Source: JAJXYN01 sp964532735 (lineage in GTDB: Bacteria; Patescibacteriota; Patescibacteriia; JAGPKW01). Taken from it: a DNA stretch of 35,576 bases. Position 1 is the first letter of the stretch, and each line of letters begins with the position of its first letter. The stretch covers positions 1 through 35,576 of the forward strand of contig CAZHKK010000010.1 in assembly GCA_964532735.1 (NCBI GenBank), in the 5' to 3' direction. The notes beneath the pieces were generated by a model. That model did no database searches. It worked only from the letters and a program-made list of their open reading frames with translations, and was not told where the DNA came from. The translations under genes and the position numbers were made by a program. Positions 1 through 7,739 of this stretch are shown here, one piece after another.

Positions 1-50
1 TTATTTAAATCTATTGTTGATTTATTGCTTTTATTAAAATTGAAATTCAT
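1..50 (-). CDS. 5' end of an unidentified gene, cut by the window edge
   Basis: An ATG on the minus strand (48-50) overlaps the TGA stop of radA (47-49) in an ATGA arrangement, the usual sign of translational coupling. The frame stays open for 16 codons to the edge of the window and begins MNFNFNKSNKST. The peptide is too short to identify. The overlap with radA is the main evidence that it is a real gene in the same operon. Confidence 0.45.
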   Translation of the reverse strand, partial: MNFNFNKSNKSTIDLN

Positions 51-1393
51 ACTTTGTTAATTTGTAATATTTTAAATAAATCTTTTATGTTACTTATTTC
101 TAATATTCTATCATTCTTTTGATCTTTATTTAATTTTACTTTGGGGATAATTATTTTTGAAAAACCCATTTTATTTATTTCTTTTATTCTAGATTCCATA
201 TTTGAAACAGATCTAACCTCTCCAGACAAACCTATTTCTCCAAATATACAAACATTATTTGGAATTTCTTTATTTAAATAAGCTGAAATTATAGCTGAAC
301 AAACAGCTAAATCCATTCCCGTATCTTTTGGATTTATACCACCTACAATATTTATATATATATCAAAATTAAATAACTCTAAACCTAATTTTTTAGTAAG
401 AACAGCAATTATAACTTCCAACCTATTTAAAGAAAAACCTGATACTGTTCTTTTTGGATATCCAAATGCTGTTTTTGAAACCAATGCTTGTATTTCTATT
501 AAAAAAGGTCTTGTTCCTTCTTGAATGCAAGTTGTTATATTGCCTTTTTCCTGATTCTCTTTATCCATAAAAACCTCCATAGGATTTATAACTTCTGCTA
601 AACCCGATTCATTCATTTGAAATATACCAACTTCGTTTGTGTTCCCAAATCTATTTTTTATAGATCTTAATATTCTAAAATTTTTATATCTTTGAGATTC
701 AAAATACAAAACAGTATCTACCATATGTTCTAACATTTTTGGACCACCAATTGTTCCATCTTTTGTTATGTGCCCTATTATTATTATTGGTATATTTAAT
801 CTCTTTGAAATTTCTAATATTTTTGCTGTGCAAGCTTTAATTTGATTAGTTGATCCTAGTCCGTTTTCTATTTCATTTGAATATATTGTTTGTATGGAAT
901 CTATTATAACTAATTTTGGTAAATTTTTTTCTATTGTTGCTATTATGTTTTCAACAACTATATCACTAGAAAATTTTATATTTTTTACATCACAATTTAG
1001 TCTATCTAATCTATCTTTAATTTGTTCTTTTGTCTCTTCCCCTGAAACATAAAGAATAAAATTCTCTTTTATTTTAGATGCGATTTGCATTACTATTGTA
1101 GACTTTCCTATACCTGGTTGACCTGCCAATAACAAAAGTGATCCGGGAACTATTCCACCCCCTAGAACCAAATCAACTTCATTTATATTTGTTTTTATTC
1201 TTTTTGTATTTATAGAATCTACAGAAGATAAATCTATAAGATCTGAAGCTTTTGATTTTAAATTTATACTATTTTTTGATCCTGTTGGGATTTTATTTAT
1301 AGATTCTACCTCAACTAAACCCCAGTTTCCACACTCCGTGCATCTTCCTTGCCATTTTGGATATTGAAATCCACATTTTTCACATTCAAACAT
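47..1393 (-). CDS. radA: DNA repair protein RadA (Sms)
   Basis: RadA is a RecA-like ATPase that assists branch migration and processing of recombination intermediates in the cytoplasm. The 448-residue protein has the full family layout. A four-cysteine zinc finger (C4, C7, C18, C21) comes first. The RecA-type core follows, with Walker A GQPGIGKST at 91-99, Walker B LVIIDS at 161-166 and the RadA-specific KNRFG motif at 246-250. A Lon-protease-like C-terminal domain occupies about 270-448. The length is normal and the start is the first ATG, just before the zinc finger; no clear SD is visible. The stop overlaps the start of the next gene downstream, so at least two genes share the transcript. 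Identification is secure. Confidence 0.97.
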   Translation of the reverse strand: MFECEKCGFQYPKWQGRCTECGNWGLVEVESINKIPTGSKNSINLKSKASDLIDLSSVDSINTKRIKTNINEVDLVLGGGIVPGSLLLLAGQPGIGKSTIVMQIASKIKENFILYVSGEETKEQIKDRLDRLNCDVKNIKFSSDIVVENIIATIEKNLPKLVIIDSIQTIYSNEIENGLGSTNQIKACTAKILEISKRLNIPIIIIGHITKDGTIGGPKMLEHMVDTVLYFESQRYKNFRILRSIKNRFGNTNEVGIFQMNESGLAEVINPMEVFMDKENQEKGNITTCIQEGTRPFLIEIQALVSKTAFGYPKRTVSGFSLNRLEVIIAVLTKKLGLELFNFDIYINIVGGINPKDTGMDLAVCSAIISAYLNKEIPNNVCIFGEIGLSGEVRSVSNMESRIKEINKMGFSKIIIPKVKLNKDQKNDRILEISNIKDLFKILQINKV

Positions 1394-1473
1394 TTCAGTA
1401 ATTTAAAAATTAATTATCTATATTTTATCATTTATAAATTTTTTTTGTTGTGTATAAGTTTTTTATAAAAAAA

Positions 1474-1494
1474 TAGCGAACAATTTGTTCACTA
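1474..1494 (-). terminator. Rho-independent terminator of the 1500-2372 gene
   Basis: A 9-bp stem with a 3-nt loop (TAGTGAACA / TGTTCGCTA read on the minus strand) is followed on that strand by a run of seven T. One pair is U-G on the minus strand and would be A-C on the plus strand, which fixes the direction. It lies just after the stop of the 290-residue gene and separates it from radA. Confidence 0.8.
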
Positions 1495-1499
1495 TAATG

Positions 1500-2372
1500 T
1501 TAATTTCTTCTTTCTAAAAGAATTCTTGCTTTGTCTATTTCATCTGTAAATAATCTTATATTTTTTTCTAAAGATTCATATATATTATTTTTTTTACTAG
1601 AATTTAATAAATAAAACAAATTTGGAGTTCTATTTAAATAGTAAAAAAGAACTGGGATAAAATCATTTACAGCTATAGAAAAAATAATACTCCCATCTTT
1701 TAAAGAAAAATCAAAATTTTTATCCAAAAAAAGTTTATTCACATCTATTAATATTCCATCCTTTAGTATTGATCCTGCTGCTTCTTTTTTAAATGTTGAA
1801 TAATATATGTTTTTTAAAACATTTATATAACTTAATCTATAGAATTTTTCCGTTTTTATAATATCTATAAAATCCTCAGTAGATTTAAATCTTGGTCCAA
1901 ACACCTGCATTATGGTATCAGCTAAAATTTCTCCTGATAAGAATAATAACTGATTATTTGGTCCACCACTAGATAATTTATATTTTCTCATTTCCGGGTA
2001 ATAAGATCCTGCCTTAGAACTAACCTCTATATACAGAATCTCTTCTGAAACTTTTATTGTATGAAATATGTTTTTATTTCTTACTACAGAAGAATAGGAT
2101 GACAAAATTTTAAATATTTCATCCATAAAAATACCAGGAGTTTCTTTTTTGGTTGTATTTTTAGAATAAAAATTTATATCATCTTGAATTCTTTTTAAAA
2201 CGATACATATTTCATTTGCTATATATTTTAAAGTATTTTTATCGCTTATTTTTTTATATATGCTTGTAAACAACTCTGAAGAACTTTTATACTCATCGTT
2301 AGACACCTCAACACCTTCATATGTTTCTCTCATCCTTCTAGAGCATTTTACTATATATTCTTCTTGGTTCAT
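1500..2372 (-). CDS. orphan protein of unknown function, 290 aa
   Basis: I do not recognise this protein. It has no signal peptide or convincing membrane helix. The N-terminal third is charged and helical, and the middle is richer in strand-forming residues, including SSGGPNNQLLFLSGE near residues 133-147. It is a single-gene unit with its own promoter (2425-2453), a strong AGGAGG four bases before the ATG, and its own terminator (1474-1494). A strong SD is unusual here, since flanking housekeeping genes lack one. Base composition matches the surroundings, so there is no compositional sign of recent transfer. The promoter closely resembles those of the orphans at 10485 and 35342. The coding call is firm; the function is unknown. 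Confidence 0.85.
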   Translation of the reverse strand: MNQEEYIVKCSRRMRETYEGVEVSNDEYKSSSELFTSIYKKISDKNTLKYIANEICIVLKRIQDDINFYSKNTTKKETPGIFMDEIFKILSSYSSVVRNKNIFHTIKVSEEILYIEVSSKAGSYYPEMRKYKLSSGGPNNQLLFLSGEILADTIMQVFGPRFKSTEDFIDIIKTEKFYRLSYINVLKNIYYSTFKKEAAGSILKDGILIDVNKLFLDKNFDFSLKDGSIIFSIAVNDFIPVLFYYLNRTPNLFYLLNSSKKNNIYESLEKNIRLFTDEIDKARILLERRN

Positions 2373-2424
2373 AAAACCTCCTATATATTCTATAAAATAA
2401 AATATATTATTTATATTTTAAGAT

Positions 2425-2453
2425 ACAATAACAAATATATACTATTTTTGCAA
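2425..2453 (-). promoter_or_regulatory. promoter of the 290-aa orphan, TTGCAA type
   Basis: On the minus strand, TTGCAA (2453-2448) is followed by a 17-bp spacer ending in TGT and then TATTGT (2430-2425), an extended -10 arrangement. The spacer begins AAATA. The same TTGCAA-AAATA start and TGT-TA end occur before the genes starting at 10485 and 35342. Confidence 0.65.
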
Positions 2454-2456
2454 CAT

Positions 2457-2852
2457 TTAACTTTGCTTTATAGAATACTCTGGATAAATTATGGGGTTAT
2501 ATTTTTTTTCTATTATTTTCTTAAAACCTTTTTTTATGAAATCCGCATCATCAATAAAATCTGTAGACAAAATAGAAACTATTGGAATTTTTAAAACATA
2601 AGCTATTGTATTTGTAATTATTATACCTATTCTAAAATTTGTATTTATACCCGGACCATTAACAATAACTAAATATTTTAGATCTTCTATTTTTTTATTA
2701 TTTAATAACAAAAAATTATTCAAAAAAAATAATATTTTTTGAGAATCTTTTTTGTCTATTTTACTAATAACAGAATTAATAATATTTCCTTTATTATCTG
2801 ATAAAAAAAACTTTATATCCTCTTTAGAGTTTGTATTTATATATAAAATCAT
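2457..2852 (-). CDS. tsaB: TsaB-like t6A biosynthesis protein, short form
   Basis: TsaB is the non-catalytic partner of TsaD in making t6A37 on ANN-decoding tRNAs. The N-terminus (ILYINTNSKE) fits the family's opening beta strand, where typical members have a D-T-S/A pattern. VNGPGINTNFRIGI at about 65-78 corresponds to the conserved GPGSFTGLRIG motif, followed by the helix and IPIVSI strand. The protein is only 131 residues, whereas TsaB is usually about 220-240, so the second half of the ASKHA fold is missing. The stop is followed by intergenic sequence and I see no frameshifted remainder, so it looks naturally short. It is the last gene of the operon, 6 bases after rfbC. The GPG..G motif supports the identity; activity of so short a form is an inference. 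Confidence 0.78.
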   Translation of the reverse strand: MILYINTNSKEDIKFFLSDNKGNIINSVISKIDKKDSQKILFFLNNFLLLNNKKIEDLKYLVIVNGPGINTNFRIGIIITNTIAYVLKIPIVSILSTDFIDDADFIKKGFKKIIEKKYNPIIYPEYSIKQS

Positions 2853-2858
2853 AACCTA

Positions 2859-3404
2859 TTATTCAAATAACTTCGCATCTTTAAGAAATGGCAATTCTAA
2901 ATCTTTCTCAGATATTATTGGGGTTATTCCTAAGTTTAATATATTCAAATTCACTTCTGGATCATCATATCTTATTCCGGCTTCATGCTCTTTAGAATAT
3001 TCATCTGAACACTTATAACTAAATATAGTATTTTCTTCTAAAGCAACAAAACCATGAGCAAAACCAATGGGAATATAAAACATTTTATCATTACTTTCTG
3101 ATAATTCAACAGAAAAAACCCTTTTAAATGTTGGGGATGACTTTCTAATATCAACTGCAAAATCTAAAACTCTTCCTTTTAAAACAAAACATAATTTTGC
3201 TTGAGCTTTTGGTGGAATTTGATAGTGTAAACCCCTTATGCTACCTTTTTTTGAACAAGATAAATTATCTTGAACAAATTCAGGAATACCATTTGATATA
3301 AAGTCTGATTTTTTATAGTTTTCAGTAAAAAAACCTCTATCATCAAAAAATGTTTTTTTATTTACCAATACTGGCATTTCTAATTTGTTAAATATAAAAG
3401 GCAT
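2859..3404 (-). CDS. rfbC: dTDP-4-dehydrorhamnose 3,5-epimerase
   Basis: This enzyme converts dTDP-4-keto-6-deoxyglucose to dTDP-4-keto-L-rhamnose, the third step of dTDP-L-rhamnose synthesis. The 181-residue length is normal. Cupin-fold motifs are clear: RGLHYQ with the catalytic His60, the LKGRVLDFAVDIR strand pair at 75-87, IPIGFAHGF at 111-119, and the FSYKCSDEY segment near Tyr130. It sits 14 bases after rfbB and 6 bases before tsaB, in the same minus-strand operon. rfbA, which would complete the pathway, is not in the window. Confidence 0.96.
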   Translation of the reverse strand: MPFIFNKLEMPVLVNKKTFFDDRGFFTENYKKSDFISNGIPEFVQDNLSCSKKGSIRGLHYQIPPKAQAKLCFVLKGRVLDFAVDIRKSSPTFKRVFSVELSESNDKMFYIPIGFAHGFVALEENTIFSYKCSDEYSKEHEAGIRYDDPEVNLNILNLGITPIISEKDLELPFLKDAKLFE

Positions 3405-3418
3405 CTTTTTTAATTAAA

Positions 3419-4447
3419 TTATTTATTATTTACACAAGTATTTAACTCTAATTTTTTATTTTTTTCAATATTATCAATCCAATCTTTATTGTTTAAATAC
3501 CATTCAACAGTTTCTTTTAACCCTTTCTCGAAGTTGTCCTTATTAAAAACAGGAATCCAACCCAAATCTTTTATTTTAGTTGAGTTTATAGCATATTTTT
3601 TATCATGTCCAGGTCTATCTTTTACATATTCTATATTAGACTCATCTTTGTTCATTATTTTAAGTAATAATTTTGTTAATTCCATGTTTGTAACTTCATT
3701 ATCAGAACCTATATTATAGGTTTCCCCGTCTATTCCTTTATGTAATAACAAACTTAAAGCTATTGAATGATCAATAACATGAATCCAATCTCTAATATTT
3801 GAACCATCCCCATAAACTGGAACTTTTTCATTTTTCAATAATTTAAGAATAAAAAATGGTATCATTTTTTCTGGAAATTGATAAGGTCCATAATTATTTG
3901 AACAATGAGTTACTATAATTGGTAAATTAAAAGTTTTTAGATATGCCCTACAAAATAAATCCGAACTAGCCTTTGATGCTGAATATGGAGAATTTGGTTC
4001 AAATGGATCTGTTTCTTTAAATTTATCATCACCTTCTAAGTCTAATGTTCCATAAACCTCATCAGTTGAAACATGTAACAATCTTTTTATCTGTTCTCTG
4101 TTGTTTTTAACAACTTCTAAAATAGTTTGAGTGCCTAAAACATTTGTTATGATAAATTCTTTAGCAAATCCATATATAGATCTATCAACATGAGATTCTG
4201 CAGCAAAATTTATTATATAATCAATTTTATTTTCTATTACGGTTTTATTAAGTAAATCATAATCTATTATATCCCCTTTTATAAATTTATAATTTAAATT
4301 ATTTTCTAAGTCTTTTAAATTATCAATATTGCCAGCATATGTTAATTTATCATAATTTACAATTTTATAGTCTGGATATTTTGAAATCATATAATGTATA
4401 AAATTTGAGCCTATAAAGCCAGCTCCGCCTGTTACTAATAAATTCAT
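3419..4447 (-). CDS. rfbB: dTDP-glucose 4,6-dehydratase
   Basis: RfbB removes water from dTDP-glucose to give dTDP-4-keto-6-deoxyglucose, using bound NAD. It is an extended short-chain dehydrogenase of 342 residues, the expected size. It has the Rossmann glycine motif GGAGFIG (7-13), STDEVYG (127-133) with the catalytic Asp-Glu pair, and YSASK (155-159) with the catalytic Tyr and Lys. It is flanked by rfbD upstream (6-base gap) and rfbC downstream, so three of the four rhamnose enzymes are contiguous. No strong SD is present, and expression probably relies on the upstream genes. Confidence 0.97.
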   Translation of the reverse strand: MNLLVTGGAGFIGSNFIHYMISKYPDYKIVNYDKLTYAGNIDNLKDLENNLNYKFIKGDIIDYDLLNKTVIENKIDYIINFAAESHVDRSIYGFAKEFIITNVLGTQTILEVVKNNREQIKRLLHVSTDEVYGTLDLEGDDKFKETDPFEPNSPYSASKASSDLFCRAYLKTFNLPIIVTHCSNNYGPYQFPEKMIPFFILKLLKNEKVPVYGDGSNIRDWIHVIDHSIALSLLLHKGIDGETYNIGSDNEVTNMELTKLLLKIMNKDESNIEYVKDRPGHDKKYAINSTKIKDLGWIPVFNKDNFEKGLKETVEWYLNNKDWIDNIEKNKKLELNTCVNNK

Positions 4448-4453
4448 ATCTTT

Positions 4454-5302
4454 TTAATTATTTATAAATTCTTGTAAAGCATCTTTCCAATTTCTCATTT
4501 TTGGTTCTATTTTTGTATTTAAAAGCATACTAAACATTGGCCTTTTTGCTTTTGTTGGATATTGATCTGAGTTTATAGGATTTACTTTTGTTGTAATATT
4601 TTTTAATTTAAATATTTCCTTTGTAAATTCATACCAGGTTGTAAAACCTTCATTTGTTGCATGATATATCCCTTTTTCTAATTTATTTTCTAATATATAT
4701 TTTGTCCTTTTAGCTACATCCACAGTATAAGTAGGACTTCCATGTTGATCGTTTATTATATTTAATTCATCTTTTATTTCTGACAAAAATATCATTGTAT
4801 TAACAAAATTTTTACCACCAGAACCATATAACCAAGAAATTCTTATTATATAATAAATAAAACCTGGATAAGTTTTTGATGTTTTTAATATACCTTGCTC
4901 ACCTAAATGTTTCGAATAACCATAATGATTTACTGGACCGTTTGTTAAATCCTCCTCAATATATCCATTTTTATTTTTACCGTCAAAAACATAATCAGTC
5001 GAATAATGTATAAACTTTATATTATTTTTTGCACAACACTCTGCCAAGTTTAATACTCCTTCTGAATTTATTTTTAAAACTAAATCTTTTTGATCCTCGT
5101 CTTCTGCTTTATCTACCGCTGTATATGCAGAAGCATTAATAACTATATCTGGCTTATTTTTTTCTATAAAATTGTATATATTTTCTTTATTTGTAACATC
5201 TAAAATATACTTATCTGCTAATATTAATTCATTATTTGATTTAAATTCTTCAATTAAATCCTTAGCTAACATACCATTAGAGCCCGTCAATAATATTTTC
5301 AT
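4454..5302 (-). CDS. rfbD: dTDP-4-dehydrorhamnose reductase
   Basis: RfbD carries out the last step of dTDP-L-rhamnose synthesis, the NAD(P)H-dependent reduction of the 4-keto group. The 282-residue protein has the N-terminal nucleotide motif GSNGMLA (7-13), the family signature STDYVFDG (101-108) and a YxxxK pair at Tyr127/Lys131. A C-terminal substrate-binding region includes the NDQHGSPTYTVD segment. It lies between the CCA enzyme upstream and rfbB downstream. The activated rhamnose presumably feeds surface glycans made by glycosyltransferases such as those at 14133-16342. Confidence 0.95.
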   Translation of the reverse strand: MKILLTGSNGMLAKDLIEEFKSNNELILADKYILDVTNKENIYNFIEKNKPDIVINASAYTAVDKAEDEDQKDLVLKINSEGVLNLAECCAKNNIKFIHYSTDYVFDGKNKNGYIEEDLTNGPVNHYGYSKHLGEQGILKTSKTYPGFIYYIIRISWLYGSGGKNFVNTMIFLSEIKDELNIINDQHGSPTYTVDVAKRTKYILENKLEKGIYHATNEGFTTWYEFTKEIFKLKNITTKVNPINSDQYPTKAKRPMFSMLLNTKIEPKMRNWKDALQEFINN

Positions 5303-5318
5303 TTTTTTATATTTTAAT

Positions 5319-6839
5319 TTATTTAGTATAAACCCTACCTGTTTTATTTTCTAAATATTTTATAACACCACTAGTAGTTTTTATTTTACCTTCTATAAAT
5401 AAATTTGTTATTTCGAACATTGTTTGATAAGAATCTTGACCATTTTTTATACCAAACTCTTTTAATATTTCTTCTTTTGCTATTTCTATAATTTTTGCCT
5501 TTCCTTCTAAAGATTCATTATATAAATTTATTAGATCAATTATTTTTAGTTGTATTTGTTCTTCCACAATTTGTTCATCATCATATTCTGCTACTAAAAA
5601 AACTATATTTAATATTATTATTTTTATAGAATAATCATTAAATATAAATTTCTTCTTATCTATAATACTAAACTGTAAAACATCATCTAGTTTTGAATCG
5701 TGATTTATAATTAGCCATGATATTTCTTCTTTTAATTCTTTATTGAAACCATACCTTCTCATTATGTCCATTGCTATATTTAATGATATCAGTTCATGAT
5801 CCTTAAATATTATTTTTTTATTTCCACCTTCTAAATCTATATGTTCTGGATTTATTTTACCTAAATCATGAAAAAGACATGTCCATAAAATTCCAATTCC
5901 ATACTTATTAACAATGAAGTCTTTTAAATCCTTTAAATTTTGCAAATCTTTAAAATCATCTGGTAAATGTTTTTTCAATAAATTAAATAAAATTTTATTT
6001 GAAAAAGATTTTATGCAATTTATAGTAAAAGAATATACGTCAATATTTAAATTATCACTATTTTTATAATTTACACCTTGTATTTTTTTGATTTCAGGAA
6101 ATAAACAATCCAATATTTTAATTTTGTCTAATTCATAAAACAAAGTATTTAGATTTGTTAGCAACAACATTTCATCAAGCTCTATTTTAATTCTTTCTTT
6201 TGATATATTATCTAAATTTTTTACATATTTTTGAATTATTAATATATCTTTATCTTTACCTTTTAAATTATACTTATTTTTAAACCTAACATATCTTAAA
6301 ATTCTTAAATAATCTTCTTTTACTCTTTTTTCTGTTTTTCCTATAAATCTAATTTTTTCTTTTTTTATATCTTTAATTCCATTATTAAAATCAAAAATTA
6401 TATTTTTAAAAGGATCAAAATATAACGCATTAATTGTAAAATCCCTTCTTTTTGAGTCTCCTTTTATAGAATTTAAAAACTTAATAGAAGAAGGTCTTCT
6501 TCCATCTGATATTTTTCCATCTTTTCTATATGATGCTATCTGAAAATTAAAACCATCAAAAACAACAGCATAAACACCAAAATTTTCATTTAATACTTTG
6601 AATTCTATGTTTTTAGATTCAAAAAAAGTTTTAATATTGTTTTTATTATGCTTTATAGCAATGTCTATGTCTTGTATTATATTTTTTTTGTTTAATAATC
6701 TTGAAAACAATATTTCTCTTGGATAGCCACCAACAAAATAACATTCAGAATATTCTCTTAATATTTTTAAAAAAACTATAGCGGATTTTTCTATTTGGGT
6801 TTTTGGAATATAATCTGATATTTTTATCTTTTTAAACAT
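5319..6839 (-). CDS. cca: CCA-adding enzyme (class II tRNA nucleotidyltransferase) with HD domain
   Basis: The enzyme adds or repairs the 3'-CCA of tRNAs. The 506-residue protein has a class II head: VGGYPRE (36-42), where the family usually has GGxxRD, then DID at 57-59 for metal binding and RRDFTINAL at 131-139. An ER..E helix motif follows at about 215-221. The C-terminal half contains an HD phosphohydrolase domain with HDLGK at 324-328, a common fusion in bacterial members. Poly(A) polymerase is an alternative within the same family. A CCA-adding role fits tRNA-Ser in this window, whose gene lacks an encoded CCA. The start abuts the stop of the upstream regulator. Confidence 0.9.
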   Translation of the reverse strand: MFKKIKISDYIPKTQIEKSAIVFLKILREYSECYFVGGYPREILFSRLLNKKNIIQDIDIAIKHNKNNIKTFFESKNIEFKVLNENFGVYAVVFDGFNFQIASYRKDGKISDGRRPSSIKFLNSIKGDSKRRDFTINALYFDPFKNIIFDFNNGIKDIKKEKIRFIGKTEKRVKEDYLRILRYVRFKNKYNLKGKDKDILIIQKYVKNLDNISKERIKIELDEMLLLTNLNTLFYELDKIKILDCLFPEIKKIQGVNYKNSDNLNIDVYSFTINCIKSFSNKILFNLLKKHLPDDFKDLQNLKDLKDFIVNKYGIGILWTCLFHDLGKINPEHIDLEGGNKKIIFKDHELISLNIAMDIMRRYGFNKELKEEISWLIINHDSKLDDVLQFSIIDKKKFIFNDYSIKIIILNIVFLVAEYDDEQIVEEQIQLKIIDLINLYNESLEGKAKIIEIAKEEILKEFGIKNGQDSYQTMFEITNLFIEGKIKTTSGVIKYLENKTGRVYTK

Positions 6840-7508
6840 TTATTTTGTGTTAGAAGTATCTTTTAAAATATTTTCACTCATATATTTATTTAAACCCTCA
6901 GAAATATCATCTTTTGCAACTATTTTTTTACACTCCAATATTTTATATAGAAATTTATCAATTAAATTAAGTCTATGAACAAATTCATCTCTATTCATAA
7001 CTGTATAATTCAACTCTCTCCCTACCATCTTTTCTAATTCAGATACAAAAGATAAAACTGATTCGTTGTTAAATTCACCAACCGCTAAAATATCTGTTGG
7101 CGAATCTGAATTAGTAAAATAACCAGTTAATATAAAATACTCGATTCCATCAATTACTTTTATTTTTTCTTTTATTTCATTTTCAGATATTATTTCAGAC
7201 TTTAAAAATAATGCTTTTAATTCATTAAAATAATCAAACTTTTCATTGGTTTGATAATATTTTTTTTGTATTTTACCACTTGTTCTTAATAATAAATCAT
7301 TGTCAACATTATCATCATTTAAATTATCACCTTCTACGCATTTAATTAATCCAATTTCTTCTAAATTAGAAAGCTCTCTACGTATAGAGTTTAAATGTTC
7401 GTCTAAAAGTCTTGTTAATTCACGAACAAAAAATTTTTTCTCAGCATTAAATAAAAACAACTTTAGTAACTTTACTCTAGTATTAGAACTAAATAATTGA
7501 TGTAACAT
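6840..7508 (-). CDS. winged-helix transcriptional regulator, first gene of the rhamnose operon
   Basis: The first 65 or so residues form a clear winged-helix DNA-binding domain of the ArsR/MarR type: SNTRVKLLKLFL, then FVRELTRLLDEHLNSIRREL as the helix-turn-helix, then LEEIGLI. The remainder (about 100-190) has strands such as IKVIDGIEYFILTGYF and SPTDILAVGEF. These recall a nucleotidyltransferase-like sensor domain seen in comparable CPR regulators, but that assignment is tentative. It heads the operon cca-rfbD-rfbB-rfbC-tsaB and abuts cca, so it may regulate its own operon. A TATAAT lies upstream at 7526-7531 (minus strand). No SD is evident. Confidence 0.82.
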   Translation of the reverse strand: MLHQLFSSNTRVKLLKLFLFNAEKKFFVRELTRLLDEHLNSIRRELSNLEEIGLIKCVEGDNLNDDNVDNDLLLRTSGKIQKKYYQTNEKFDYFNELKALFLKSEIISENEIKEKIKVIDGIEYFILTGYFTNSDSPTDILAVGEFNNESVLSFVSELEKMVGRELNYTVMNRDEFVHRLNLIDKFLYKILECKKIVAKDDISEGLNKYMSENILKDTSNTK

Positions 7509-7739
7509 GTTTTTGAAAATTAACTATTATAATCAATCTAAAACTAATGTTTATTTTTATGATCAATTATTTTTAGTGTATAACATTTTTGTTCTATCTT
7601 CAAGATATTGAATAAAATTTTTATTATGCTAATTTTAGTTATTTTATTTTATTAGCATTTTAACATCTGTTAATAATTTATTCTAAATAAAATCTTAATA
7701 TGCTATTATAATACTATAAGATTTTTAATTTCTTAAATT
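7509..7739. promoter_or_regulatory. divergent promoter region between the rhamnose operon and the 743-aa gene
   Basis: This 231-base intergenic region separates divergent genes. For the minus strand, TATAAT lies at 7531-7526. For the plus strand, TGC-TATTAT (7701-7709) forms an extended -10 about 30 bases before the ATG at 7740, leaving a leader of roughly 20-25 bases without an SD. An inverted repeat, ATGCTAAT (7626-7633) with ATTAGCAT (7651-7658), lies between them and could be an operator or part of a terminator. I see no gene here. Confidence 0.55.
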
